Positions 7,821 through 16,337 of a stretch of DNA of 64,000 nt are shown here, one piece after another. A model generated the notes under the pieces. It was not told where the DNA came from. It did no database searches and saw only the letters and a list, made by a program, of their open reading frames with translations. Within the stretch, counting starts at the first letter, position 1, and each line of letters starts with the position of its first letter. The stretch is from Lachnospiraceae bacterium (lineage in GTDB: Bacteria; Bacillota; Clostridia; Lachnospirales; Lachnospiraceae), in NCBI GenBank assembly GCA_017561085.1, contig JAFZDQ010000127.1, positions 1-64,000 on the forward strand, in the 5' to 3' direction. The translations under genes were made by a program, and so were the position numbers.

Positions 7821-8693
7821 ATGAAAGTAGGTATTATTGGTGCCGGCGCTATGGGCCAGGGTATTGCAAAAGCTTTTGCACAGACAGAAGGTTATGAAGT
7901 TGCACTTTGCGACGTTAAGCAGGAATGGGCTGACGGCGGTAAAGACAAAATCGCTAAAGGCTATGCTAAATTAGTAGAAAAAGGAAAAATGACACAGGAA
8001 ACAGCTGACGCTATCGTTGGCAGAATCACTGCAGGTCTTAAAGAAGATCTTTGTGCTGATTGCGATTTAATCGTAGAAGCTGTATTCGAAAACATGGAAG
8101 TTAAGAAAAATACTTTCGCTGAACTTGATAAGTTCGTTAAGCCTGAATGTGTATTTGCATCCAACACATCCAGCCTTTCCATCACAGAAATCGGTAACGG
8201 ATTAAACCGTCCCATGATCGGTATGCATTTCTTCAATCCTGCAGACCGTATGAAATTAGTAGAAGTTATCGCTGGTGTGAACACTCCTCAGGAAACAGTT
8301 GATACCATCATTAAGATTTCCGAAGAAATCGGTAAGACACCCGTTCAGGTAAATGAAGCTGCAGGTTTCGTAGTAAACCGTATCTTAATCCCTATGATTA
8401 ACGAAGCTGCTTTCATCAAAATGGAAGGTGTTTCCGATATCGCAGGTATTGACGCAGCTATGAAGCTTGGTGCAAATCATCCCATGGGTCCCTTAGAATT
8501 AGGTGACTTCGTAGGTCTTGATATCTGCCTTGCTATTATGGACGTTCTTTACAAAGAAACAGGTGATTCCAAGTATCGTGCTTGTCCTCTTATCCGTAAG
8601 ATGGTTCGTGGCGGTAACCTTGGTGTTAAGAGCGGTAAGGGCTTCTACGTATACAATGCAGACAGAACCAAAACCCCTGTTGATGCTCAGTAA
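7821..8693 (+). CDS. hbd: 3-hydroxybutyryl-CoA dehydrogenase
   Basis: A 290-residue NAD(P)H-dependent enzyme that reduces acetoacetyl-CoA to 3-hydroxybutyryl-CoA. The Rossmann motif GAGAMGQG is at residues 7-14. The catalytic His lies in GMHFFNPADRMKLVE (about 136), followed by the C-terminal helical dimerisation domain beginning AAGFVVNRIL. Start ATG 7821 follows AGGAGG. It lies between crt and bcd in the order usual for gut butyrate producers. Confidence 0.95.
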   Translation: MKVGIIGAGAMGQGIAKAFAQTEGYEVALCDVKQEWADGGKDKIAKGYAKLVEKGKMTQETADAIVGRITAGLKEDLCADCDLIVEAVFENMEVKKNTFAELDKFVKPECVFASNTSSLSITEIGNGLNRPMIGMHFFNPADRMKLVEVIAGVNTPQETVDTIIKISEEIGKTPVQVNEAAGFVVNRILIPMINEAAFIKMEGVSDIAGIDAAMKLGANHPMGPLELGDFVGLDICLAIMDVLYKETGDSKYRACPLIRKMVRGGNLGVKSGKGFYVYNADRTKTPVDAQ

Positions 8694-8734
8694 TGTAAAA
8701 CATTTATAATATTTATAATGGAGGAATAAATACC

Positions 8735-9889
8735 ATGGATTTTATGTTAACCAAAAAACATGAAATGGCAAGATCTCTTTTCAAAGAGTTTGCAGAAAAA
8801 GAAGTAAAGCCTCTGGCTCAGGAAGTTGACGAAACAGAAATCTTCCCCAGAGGAACAGTTGAAAAAATGGCAAAGGCTGGTTTCCTCGGAATTCCCGTTC
8901 CGAAGGAGTACGGCGGACAGGGTTGTGATCCTTTAACATATGCTATGTGTGTAGAAGAACTTTCCAAAGTTTGCGGTACTACAGGTGTTATCGTTTCCGC
9001 ACATACCTCTCTTTGCTGTGATCCTATCCAGACATACGGTACAGAAGAACAGAAGCAGAAATACTTAGTTCCCCTTGCAAAAGGTGAAAAGCTTGGTGCT
9101 TTCGGTTTAACTGAACCCGGTGCAGGTACAGACGCTCAGGGTCAGCAGACAAAGGCTGTTTTAGATGGTGACGAATGGGTACTTAACGGTTCCAAGATCT
9201 TCATCACAAACGGTAAAGAAGCTGACATTTATGTTATCTTTGCTGTAACCAACGTTGTTACAGATGCTAAGGGCAGAAGCAAAAAGATGATTTCTGCTTT
9301 CATCGTAGAAAAAGGAACACCCGGATTTACTTTCGGTACGAAAGAAAAGAAAATGGGTATCCGTGGTTCATCCACATACGAATTAATCTTTACAGATTGC
9401 CGTATTCCTAAGGAAAATCTCCTTGGCGCAGAAGGTAAGGGATTTGGTATCGCTATGCATACTCTTGACGGCGGACGTATCGGTATCGCTGCTCAGGCTC
9501 TCGGACTTGCTGCAGGTGCTCTTGACAGAACAATCGAATATGTAAAAGAAAGAAAACAGTTCGGTCGTGCAATCGGTGCATTCCAGAATACACAGTTCCA
9601 GTTAGCTGACATGGCTACTAAGGTTGAAGCTGCAAGACTTCTTGTTTACAAGGCAGCTATGGCTAAGGCTACTCAGAAATCTTACTCCATCGAAGCAGCT
9701 CAGGCTAAGTTATACGCAGCAGAAGTTGCTATGGAAGTTACTACCAAGGCTGTTCAGCTCCACGGTGGTTACGGTTACATCAGAGAATACGATGTAGAAC
9801 GTATGATGAGAGATGCTAAGATTACTGAAATTTACGAAGGTACATCTGAAGTTCAGAGAATGGTAATCTCTGGCGCATTACTTAAGTAA
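8735..9889 (+). CDS. bcd: Butyryl-CoA dehydrogenase
   Basis: A 384-residue FAD-containing acyl-CoA dehydrogenase. With EtfAB it reduces crotonyl-CoA to butyryl-CoA. In clostridia this complex bifurcates electrons from NADH to crotonyl-CoA and ferredoxin. The signatures are GAFGLTEPGAGTDA (about 126-139) and the C-terminal catalytic Glu in EIYEGTSEVQR (about 366). Length is typical. Start ATG 8735 follows GGAGG. The adjacent etf genes support the complex. Confidence 0.95.
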   Translation: MDFMLTKKHEMARSLFKEFAEKEVKPLAQEVDETEIFPRGTVEKMAKAGFLGIPVPKEYGGQGCDPLTYAMCVEELSKVCGTTGVIVSAHTSLCCDPIQTYGTEEQKQKYLVPLAKGEKLGAFGLTEPGAGTDAQGQQTKAVLDGDEWVLNGSKIFITNGKEADIYVIFAVTNVVTDAKGRSKKMISAFIVEKGTPGFTFGTKEKKMGIRGSSTYELIFTDCRIPKENLLGAEGKGFGIAMHTLDGGRIGIAAQALGLAAGALDRTIEYVKERKQFGRAIGAFQNTQFQLADMATKVEAARLLVYKAAMAKATQKSYSIEAAQAKLYAAEVAMEVTTKAVQLHGGYGYIREYDVERMMRDAKITEIYEGTSEVQRMVISGALLK

Positions 9890-9919
9890 TTAAAATAGAG
9901 AATAAGGAGAGATAACACA

Positions 9920-10702
9920 ATGAAAATCGTTGTTTGTATTAAACAGGTACCTGATACAAAGGGTGGCGTTAAATTCAATCCCGATGGTACACTTGACAGA
10001 GGTGCAATGCTTACAATCATGAACCCTGATGACAAAGCAGGCTTAGAAGCAGCACTTAGATTAAAAGATCAGTATGGCGCAGAAGTTACAGCAATTACAA
10101 TGGGTCTTCCTAAAGCTGAAGAAGTTCTTCGTGAAGCAATGGCTATGGGTGCTGACAAGGGTATCCTTGTAACAGACCGTGTACTTGGTGGTGCTGATAC
10201 TTGGGCTACTTCCCAGACACTTGCAGGTGCAATCCGTAACTTAGAATATGACTTAATCATCACAGGCCGTCAGGCTATCGATGGCGATACCGCACAGGTT
10301 GGTCCTCAGATTTCCGAACATCTCGGAATCCCTGTAATCTCCTATGCACAGAAGATCGAAATCGAAGGTGACAGCGTAATCGTTGAACGTCAGTATGATG
10401 ACAGATATCATGTATTAAAGGCTCAGATGCCTTGCTTAATTACAGCTCTTGCTGAATTAAATGAAGCTCGTTACATGACTCCCGGCGGTATCTTTGATGC
10501 ATATGATGCAGAAATCACTGTTTGGGGAAGAGCAGACCTTAAGGATGTTGAAGATTCCAACTTAGGTCTTAAGGGTTCACCTACACAGATCGCTAAGGCT
10601 TCCGATAAGGTAAGAAAGGGTGCCGGTGAAAAGGTTGCTCTTGATCCTACTGAAGCAGTAGCTTATATCGTTGGTAAATTAAAAGACAAACATGTTATCT
10701 AA
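9920..10702 (+). CDS. etfB: Electron transfer flavoprotein beta subunit
   Basis: A 260-residue EtfB opening with the typical MKIVVCIKQVPDT and carrying the ETF-beta segment GRQAIDGDTAQVGPQ (about 115-129). EtfB carries the bifurcating FAD in Bcd-EtfAB complexes. It sits 30 bases after bcd and 25 before etfA. Confidence 0.95.
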   Translation: MKIVVCIKQVPDTKGGVKFNPDGTLDRGAMLTIMNPDDKAGLEAALRLKDQYGAEVTAITMGLPKAEEVLREAMAMGADKGILVTDRVLGGADTWATSQTLAGAIRNLEYDLIITGRQAIDGDTAQVGPQISEHLGIPVISYAQKIEIEGDSVIVERQYDDRYHVLKAQMPCLITALAELNEARYMTPGGIFDAYDAEITVWGRADLKDVEDSNLGLKGSPTQIAKASDKVRKGAGEKVALDPTEAVAYIVGKLKDKHVI

Positions 10703-10727
10703 TCGATAAAATATACGGAGGTTCAAA

Positions 10728-11765
10728 ATGAATATTCAGGATTATAAGGGCGTATTTGTCTACGCTCAGCAGGTAGATAATGAACTTAGCGGAATCGCTT
10801 TGGAATTAGTTGGCAAAGGTAAAGACCTTGCTAAAGATTTAGGCACAGAAGTAACAGCAGTATTAATCGGTTCAGGTGTTGCAGCACTTGCTGATGAACT
10901 TGCTGAATACGGTGCAGATAAGGTTATCTTAGTAGATGACCCTGAACTTGCAGAATACAGAACAGAGCCTTATACACATGCTCTTTCATCTGTAATTAAC
11001 GAATTCAAGCCTGAAATCGTTCTCGTAGGTGCTACTGCAATCGGCCGTGATTTAGGCCCCAGAGTATCTGCAAGAATCCACACAGGTTTAACAGCAGACT
11101 GTACACAGCTTGATATCGGTGATTTCCCGATCAACCCCATTCCCGGAAAAGAACAGCTTCACAACCAGCTGCTCATGACACGTCCCGCTTTTGGTGGTAA
11201 CACAATCGCTACAATCGCTTGTCCTGCATTCCGTCCTCAGATGGCTACAGTACGTCCCGGTGTTATGCAGAAAGCTCCCAGAGAAGTTGGAAAGAAAGCA
11301 GAAGTTATCAATTACAATCCCGGTTTCACACCTGACAACAAGTATGTTGAAATCTTAAAGGTTGTTAAGGCTGTTTCTGACGTAGCTGATATCATGGATG
11401 CTAAGATTCTTGTATCCGGTGGCCGTGGTGTTGGAAGCGAAGAAAACTTCAAGCTTCTTGAAGACCTTGCAGCAGTACTTGGCGGTACCGTAAGCTGCTC
11501 CCGTGCAGTTGTAGACGCTGGCTGGAAACCCAAAGATCTTCAGGTTGGACAGACCGGTAAGACCGTTCGTCCTAACGTATACTTTGCAATCGGTATTTCC
11601 GGTGCTATCCAGCACGTAGCAGGTATGGAAGAATCTGATATCATCATTGCAATCAACAAAGACGAAACAGCTCCTATCTTTGAAGTAGCTGATTACGGTA
11701 TTGTTGGTGACTTAAACAAGATTCTCCCTGCATTAACAGAACAGTTAAAGGCAGAACTTGCATAA
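10728..11765 (+). CDS. etfA: Electron transfer flavoprotein alpha subunit
   Basis: A 345-residue EtfA with an N-terminal ETF domain and a C-terminal FAD-binding domain. [12 protein letters not shown] lies near residue 228 and [20 protein letters not shown] near 266-285. It partners EtfB in shuttling electrons to Bcd. It is the last gene of the butyrate operon and is followed by a strong terminator. No butyryl-CoA:acetate CoA-transferase or butyrate kinase is next to it, so the final step is encoded elsewhere. Confidence 0.95.
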   Translation: MNIQDYKGVFVYAQQVDNELSGIALELVGKGKDLAKDLGTEVTAVLIGSGVAALADELAEYGADKVILVDDPELAEYRTEPYTHALSSVINEFKPEIVLVGATAIGRDLGPRVSARIHTGLTADCTQLDIGDFPINPIPGKEQLHNQLLMTRPAFGGNTIATIACPAFRPQMATVRPGVMQKAPREVGKKAEVINYNPGFTPDNKYVEILKVVKAVSDVADIMDAKILVSGGRGVGSEENFKLLEDLAAVLGGTVSCSRAVVDAGWKPKDLQVGQTGKTVRPNVYFAIGISGAIQHVAGMEESDIIIAINKDETAPIFEVADYGIVGDLNKILPALTEQLKAELA

Positions 11766-11788
11766 GTAGCTTTACTTGCAGTAATATG

Positions 11789-11830
11789 ACAGCTGAAAGA
11801 GAGTGTATACTTTCTTTCAGCTGTTTTTTT
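11789..11830 (+). terminator. Terminator of the butyrate operon
   Basis: A perfect 12-bp stem, ACAGCTGAAAGA with TCTTTCAGCTGT (11789-11800 and 11813-11824), followed by seven T. The T-run is also the left flank of repeat copy B. Confidence 0.9.
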
Positions 11831-11913
11831 CGTCTTAGGAATTTCCTGTGACGAAAAAATATGATGCGCAGCTCGCGGCAAGGAAGGTGTCGCTTTGCGA
11901 CCCGCTCGCGCGC
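11825..11913. repeat. Dispersed structured repeat, copy B
   Basis: Same two-part design as copy A at 3341-3437. A palindrome around TAGGAATTTCCT has outer arms TTTTTTCGTC and GACGAAAAAA (11825-11859). The second part, 11863-11913, begins GATGCGCAGCTCGCGGCAAG and ends CCGCTCGCGCGC. The internal hairpin is GTCGC-TTT-GCGAC where copy A has ATTGC-TTC-GCAAT, and the palindrome's outer bases change in pairs (CGTC/GACG versus CTTC/GAAG). Confidence 0.75.
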
Positions 11914-12022
11914 GAAGATTACACAAAAGTGTAAACTTTATTAGTTTTGGGTTTCCTTTTTGGTTAAATTATGAGAAAATAAAGGTTGTAGGAATTATTT
12001 TTGACGGATAAGGAGCCTTGCT

Positions 12023-12514
12023 CTGGCCAAGAATAAAGAGATAAAAACCAATGCCATGCGTATATTAGAGAAAGAGAAGATTCCTTTCACCCAATATACT
12101 TATGAATGTGAGGAGTTTATTGACGGAATCCAAATCGCAGATATGCTGTCCCAGCCGCATGAAATCGTATATAAGACTCTTGTGACGGAAGGAAACAGTA
12201 AGAATTATTTTGTCTTCGTGATTCCCATTGAAGAAGAACTGGATTTGAAGAAGGCAGCGAAAAGTGTTGGTGAAAAAGCAGTTTCCATGATACCGGTTAA
12301 GGACATTAACAAAGTGACGGGATATATCAGAGGCGGCTGTACGGCCATCGGGATGAAGAAACAATATGTTACTCGGGTTGACAGTTCGGCAATGGATCTT
12401 CCGGAGATTATTGTAAGTGGTGGACGCTTAGGTTCCCAAATCAGGTTGAAACCGGAAGATTTACTGAAAGTAAGCCGTGGAGAATACGCGGATATTACGA
12501 TGGCGAAACAGTAA
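12023..12514 (+). CDS. ybaK: YbaK-type Cys-tRNA(Pro) deacylase, probable CTG start
   Basis: A YbaK/EbsC-family trans-editing protein, expected to hydrolyse Cys-tRNA(Pro) made by error by prolyl-tRNA synthetase. Family features include the conserved Lys in VYKTLVTEG and the GGCTAIGMKK segment. A start at the ATG at 12056 has no ribosome binding site and would drop the family's usual N terminus. In frame upstream, a CTG at 12023 lies 7 bases after AAGGAG and adds residues reading AKNKEIKTNA, typical of YbaK N termini. The CTG start is therefore proposed (163 residues); 12056 is the fallback. Confidence 0.78.
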   Translation: MAKNKEIKTNAMRILEKEKIPFTQYTYECEEFIDGIQIADMLSQPHEIVYKTLVTEGNSKNYFVFVIPIEEELDLKKAAKSVGEKAVSMIPVKDINKVTGYIRGGCTAIGMKKQYVTRVDSSAMDLPEIIVSGGRLGSQIRLKPEDLLKVSRGEYADITMAKQ

Positions 12515-12572
12515 GTACCGTAAATTTGGGAAGGAAAACTTAGACTTAAATAGTCAATATGAGGTGACAAGA

Positions 12573-12767
12573 ATGTCAAAAATAGAACGCAAGCAAGTAA
12601 AAGCACAAAAAAAGCTGCAAAAGAAAAAAGCAAAGGCTCAAAAGAAGCAACGCAAGAAATTAAACCGTAAACTGAACGGATTGCTGACCGCTGTTGCGAT
12701 TGTGATTTGTTTGGTTTCATTAGCAATAGAAGCAGTAGAGGAATTGCACAAAAAATCAGAGATTTAA
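12573..12767 (+). CDS. Small basic single-pass membrane protein, unknown function
   Basis: A 64-residue protein starting at ATG 12573 behind GAGGTGAC. The first two-thirds are extremely lysine- and glutamine-rich ([20 protein letters not shown]) and probably form a charged helix. A single membrane segment follows ([19 protein letters not shown], about residues 37-55). It stands between ybaK and mtnA, 26 bases before the latter. I do not recognise a family. The good ribosome binding site and sensible topology argue that it is real. Confidence 0.6.
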   Translation: MSKIERKQVKAQKKLQKKKAKAQKKQRKKLNRKLNGLLTAVAIVICLVSLAIEAVEELHKKSEI

Positions 12768-12793
12768 GATACGATAAGGAGTGGGAGTACATT

Positions 12794-13945
12794 ATGGCTG
12801 AAAAAAACATTATGGACTATGAAACCGTGGAATTGGATGATAATGACAGTAGTGTCGTAATTATAGACCAGACTCTTTTGCCGGGGAAAACCGAAATTAT
12901 CCGCTTACACACTGCACAGGAGATTTGGGATGCCATTTATCTTTTGAAGGTAAGAGGTGCACCTGCCATCGGCGTGGCGGCAGCCTTTGGTATTTATGTA
13001 CTGGCGAAGAATATCGTCAAGGATTTTAGGGCGGATGGTGTGAAAGACGCAGGCGAAAATCGTGAAATGCCTTTCGGAGAATTTTATGAAAAGTTCAAAG
13101 AGCAAAAGGAGTATCTGAATTCTTCAAGACCTACGGCAGTGAATTTGTCCTGGGCCCTGAACAGAATGGAAGCGGTTTGTTTGCAGGCAGGCCGTGAAGA
13201 ACAGAAACCGGTAACCGAGGTTTTGGAGATTTTACATAAGGAAGCGGTAGAAATCAAAGAAGAAGACACCTGGGTTTGTAAAACCATTGGTGAATATGGC
13301 CTGAGTCTGGTAAAGCCCGGTGACGGTATTTTGACCCATTGTAATGCCGGACAGCTGGCAACCAGTAAATACGGGACCGCAACTGCGCCCATTTATCTGG
13401 GACAGGAGAGAGGCTATGGCTTTAAGGTGTTTGCGGATGAAACCAGACCGCTTTTGCAGGGGGCGAGACTGACTGCTTATGAATTACATTCCTCCGGCGT
13501 GGATGTTACCCTGATTTGTGACAATATGTCAGCTATGGTGATGAAAAACGGCTGGGTGAATGCCGTGTTTGTAGGTTGCGACAGAGTGGCGGCTAACGGT
13601 GATGCTGCCAACAAAATCGGAACATCCGTAGTGGCAACTGTGGCCAAGCGCTACGGCGTACCTTTTTACGTTTGCGCGCCGACTTCTACCATTGACTATG
13701 ATACCCCTACCGGAGCGGAGATAAAGATTGAGCAGCGTCCGGCAGAGGAAGTAACCGAAATGTGGTATAAGGAACGGATGGCGCCGGAAGGTGTGAAGGT
13801 ATTTAATCCTGCCTTTGACGTAACAGACAATGATTTAATTACAGCCATCGTGACAGAGTACGGTATTGCCAGGGCACCGTTTAAAGAATCTTTGGAAGAA
13901 ATCAGACAGAAGAAGATTTCTGCACAAAAGGATAAAAATCAGTAG
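12794..13945 (+). CDS. mtnA: S-methyl-5-thioribose-1-phosphate isomerase
   Basis: A 383-residue isomerase of the eIF2B-related family converting 5-methylthioribose-1-phosphate to the ribulose-1-phosphate form. Signature segments are [14 protein letters not shown] (about 50-63), the catalytic Cys in [16 protein letters not shown], and the catalytic Asp in [20 protein letters not shown] 12794 is chosen because AAGGAG precedes it and the protein then begins like its family. The next gene, 16 bases on, is a class II aldolase. The usual mtnBCDE salvage genes are absent, which suggests a shortened pathway. Confidence 0.9.
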   Translation: MAEKNIMDYETVELDDNDSSVVIIDQTLLPGKTEIIRLHTAQEIWDAIYLLKVRGAPAIGVAAAFGIYVLAKNIVKDFRADGVKDAGENREMPFGEFYEKFKEQKEYLNSSRPTAVNLSWALNRMEAVCLQAGREEQKPVTEVLEILHKEAVEIKEEDTWVCKTIGEYGLSLVKPGDGILTHCNAGQLATSKYGTATAPIYLGQERGYGFKVFADETRPLLQGARLTAYELHSSGVDVTLICDNMSAMVMKNGWVNAVFVGCDRVAANGDAANKIGTSVVATVAKRYGVPFYVCAPTSTIDYDTPTGAEIKIEQRPAEEVTEMWYKERMAPEGVKVFNPAFDVTDNDLITAIVTEYGIARAPFKESLEEIRQKKISAQKDKNQ

Positions 13946-13961
13946 AAAGGAAACCTAAATT

Positions 13962-14657
13962 ATGTCATCAAAAGTTCCTTATATGACAGCAAAAGAGGCA
14001 AAGAAAGCAATTTTAGATATTGGACAGCGCATGTATGTGCGAAATTTTGTGGCGGCCAATGACGGGAATATTTCCGTAAGGACCGGTGAAAATGAAGTGT
14101 GGGCTACTCCCACCGGTGTTTCCAAAGGCTTTATGAAAAAGAGTATGCTGGTGAAAGTGGATTTAGAGGGAAATGTCTTAAAAGGAACCCATAAGCCCTC
14201 TTCGGAGCTGAAGATGCATCTTCGCGCTTACAAGGAAAATCCGGATTTAAGAAGCGTATGCCATGCCCATCCACCTATTTGCACGGCATTCGCCATTGCC
14301 GGAATTCCGTTAGATTCTCCGGTGTTGGCGGAAGCGATTATTACCTTGGGTGATGTGCCGGTGGCACCTTATGCGGAGCTTGGTTCCAAGGAAGTGCCGG
14401 AAGTTATTGCGCCCTATTGTCATACCCATAATGGAGTTCTTTTAGCCAATCACGGAGCGGTGACCTGGGCAGAGGATGCTTATGCGGCCTACTACAGGCT
14501 GGAATCCATGGAATACTATGCAAATATTTTGATGATAACCGAAAAAGTAATCGGAAAGCAGAATACCCTTTCGAAAGAACAGATTGAACGCCTGATTGCC
14601 ATGCGGGAGAAATTTGGCGTAAAACAAGGCGGTATTCCGTGGATGCCTATTGCGTAA
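13962..14657 (+). CDS. Class II aldolase, probable 5-methylthioribulose-1-phosphate aldolase
   Basis: A 231-residue zinc-dependent class II aldolase/adducin family protein. The metal ligands are in CHAHPPICTAF (about 100-110) and the later HTHNG/NHGAVTWA segment. The SSELKMHL glutamate supplies the catalytic acid. Relatives cleave fuculose- or rhamnulose-1-phosphate. The tight coupling to mtnA points to cleavage of 5-methylthioribulose-1-phosphate (or the 5-deoxy analogue) to dihydroxyacetone phosphate and an aldehyde, as in the described DHAP shunt. The substrate is inferred from context only. Confidence 0.82.
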   Translation: MSSKVPYMTAKEAKKAILDIGQRMYVRNFVAANDGNISVRTGENEVWATPTGVSKGFMKKSMLVKVDLEGNVLKGTHKPSSELKMHLRAYKENPDLRSVCHAHPPICTAFAIAGIPLDSPVLAEAIITLGDVPVAPYAELGSKEVPEVIAPYCHTHNGVLLANHGAVTWAEDAYAAYYRLESMEYYANILMITEKVIGKQNTLSKEQIERLIAMREKFGVKQGGIPWMPIA

Positions 14658-14718
14658 ACGGGCGGATTGTGATATATTGCTATTAATTGGGAAAATTAAC
14701 GTTTTATTAACGGGTTCC

Positions 14719-14806
14719 CGACTCTGGAGAGTCCCTGAATGAAAGGGCGCCGAAGGTGTACGGCAGGTATGATTACCTGCTTATCTCTCAGGCAAAAGGA
14801 CAGAGC
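14719..14806 (+). promoter_or_regulatory. Glycine riboswitch (single aptamer)
   Basis: The conserved core is clear: CTCTGGAGAGTCC, GGGCGCCGAAGGTG, and TCTCAGGCAAAAGGACAGAG, with a variable hairpin GCAGGT/ACCTGC between. Only one aptamer is seen, not the common tandem pair. Downstream lie a terminator and two sodium:alanine/glycine symporter genes, so glycine-responsive control of amino-acid transport is expected. Confidence 0.92.
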
Positions 14807-14833
14807 ATTTATATGCGTGTTCTACTCTTTGGA

Positions 14834-14860
14834 GGGCTGATTTTTATCAGCTCTTATTTT
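14834..14860 (+). terminator. Riboswitch-linked terminator
   Basis: A 7-bp stem GGGCTGA/TCAGCTC (14834-14840 and 14847-14853) followed by TTATTTTTATTT. It is the likely expression platform of the glycine riboswitch. Confidence 0.6.
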
Positions 14861-14897
14861 TATTTTAAATGCCCGTAGGGCGGGAGGAGAATCAACT

Positions 14898-16310
14898 ATG
14901 TTTGAAACGATTAACAATGTGCTGGTCGCGATTGACGACTTTGTATGGGGTGTGCCCCTGATTGTACTGATTTTGGCGGGTGGATTATTGCTGACTGCCA
15001 GATTGGGACTTTTGCAGATTCGTAAGTTGCCGTTAGCACTGAAATTCATGATGAAAAATGAAGAAGACGGTGAAGGTGAGGTTTCTTCTTTCGGCGCACT
15101 GTGTACAGCGCTTTCAGCTACCATCGGAACCGGTAATATCGTAGGTGTTGCTACCGCGATAGCAGCAGGCGGTCCCGGCGCATTATTCTGGATGGAGGTT
15201 GCTGCATTCCTCGGTATGGCAACAAAGTACGCGGAAGGCCTTTTGGCTGTAAAGTATCGTGTGATTGATGAAGATAACCATGCACTTGGAGGTCCCTTCT
15301 ATTATATTGAAAAGGGAATGGGAACTAAGTGGAAATGGCTGGCTAAATTGTTTGCATTTTTTGGTGTGTGTGTAGGTCTTATGGGTATCGGTACCTTCTC
15401 ACAGGTAAACGGTATTGCCTCTGCGGTTGTAAACTTTTTCGATCCCAATCAGGCATGGGCTGTAACGATTCCCGGAATTGGTACATATTCATGGACTGTA
15501 GTAATTGCATCACTGATTTTAGCAATTTGTGTTGCCCTGGTATTAATCGGCGGTGTGAAGCGTATTGCGAAAGTATCTGAAATCATCGTACCTTTTATGG
15601 CAGTTATTTATGTTATTTTAGGTATTGTGATTATCGTATGTAATATTACAGAAGTACCCGCTGCAATTGTAACGATTGTTAAAGGTGCATTTAATCCTCG
15701 GGCGGTTACCGGTGGTATTGTAGGTTCTATGATTGTAGCAATGCAGAAGGGTATTGCCAGAGGTATTTTCTCTAATGAATCCGGTCTCGGTTCTGCACCC
15801 ATTGCTGCTGCAGCTGCACAGACCAAGGAACCTGTACGCCAGGGTCTGGTATCTATGACCGGTACCTTTATTGATACCATTATTGTTTGTACCATGACAG
15901 GTCTTGCTATTGTACTTACTGGCGCTTGGCAGGTAGAAGGATTAGAAGGTGTACAGATTACTACTTATGCATTTAACAATGGTTTACCGATTCCTGCAGT
16001 AGTATCTTCCTTCTTATTAATGCTTTGTCTTGTATTCTTTGCATTTACTACTATTTTAGGCTGGGATTATTATTCTGAAAGATGTTTGGAATATTTAACG
16101 GGCGGCAAAATGAAGGTTGTTAAGGTATACCGTTGGTTATACATTTTTGCAGTATTTATCGGACCTTATATGACTGTAGCGGCAGTGTGGACAATTGCTG
16201 ATATTTTCAACGGTTTGATGGCACTTCCCAATATGATTGCATTGTTTGCATTAAGCGGTGTTGTGGCAAAAGAAACCAAGGCATACTTTGATAAACAGAA
16301 AAATAAATAA
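14898..16310 (+). CDS. Sodium:alanine/glycine symporter (AGCS family), copy 1
   Basis: A 470-residue membrane transporter with about 10-11 helices. Family signatures are ALCTALSATIGTGNIVGVA (about residues 68-86), GGPFYYIEKGMG, and FSNESGLGSAPIAAAAA (about 290-306). AGCS proteins import alanine or glycine with Na+. It starts at ATG 14898 after GGAGGAG, follows a glycine riboswitch, and lies 27 bases before a paralogue sharing most of its sequence. Confidence 0.93.
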   Translation: MFETINNVLVAIDDFVWGVPLIVLILAGGLLLTARLGLLQIRKLPLALKFMMKNEEDGEGEVSSFGALCTALSATIGTGNIVGVATAIAAGGPGALFWMEVAAFLGMATKYAEGLLAVKYRVIDEDNHALGGPFYYIEKGMGTKWKWLAKLFAFFGVCVGLMGIGTFSQVNGIASAVVNFFDPNQAWAVTIPGIGTYSWTVVIASLILAICVALVLIGGVKRIAKVSEIIVPFMAVIYVILGIVIIVCNITEVPAAIVTIVKGAFNPRAVTGGIVGSMIVAMQKGIARGIFSNESGLGSAPIAAAAAQTKEPVRQGLVSMTGTFIDTIIVCTMTGLAIVLTGAWQVEGLEGVQITTYAFNNGLPIPAVVSSFLLMLCLVFFAFTTILGWDYYSERCLEYLTGGKMKVVKVYRWLYIFAVFIGPYMTVAAVWTIADIFNGLMALPNMIALFALSGVVAKETKAYFDKQKNK

Positions 16311-16337
16311 GAATTGTGAGAGAGAGGGGTTAATGAA

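Noticed and set aside
12707..12793. An upstream extension of mtnA by 29 codons
   Set aside because: It overlaps the small membrane protein gene and lacks a ribosome binding site; the ATG at 12794 has one and gives the family start.
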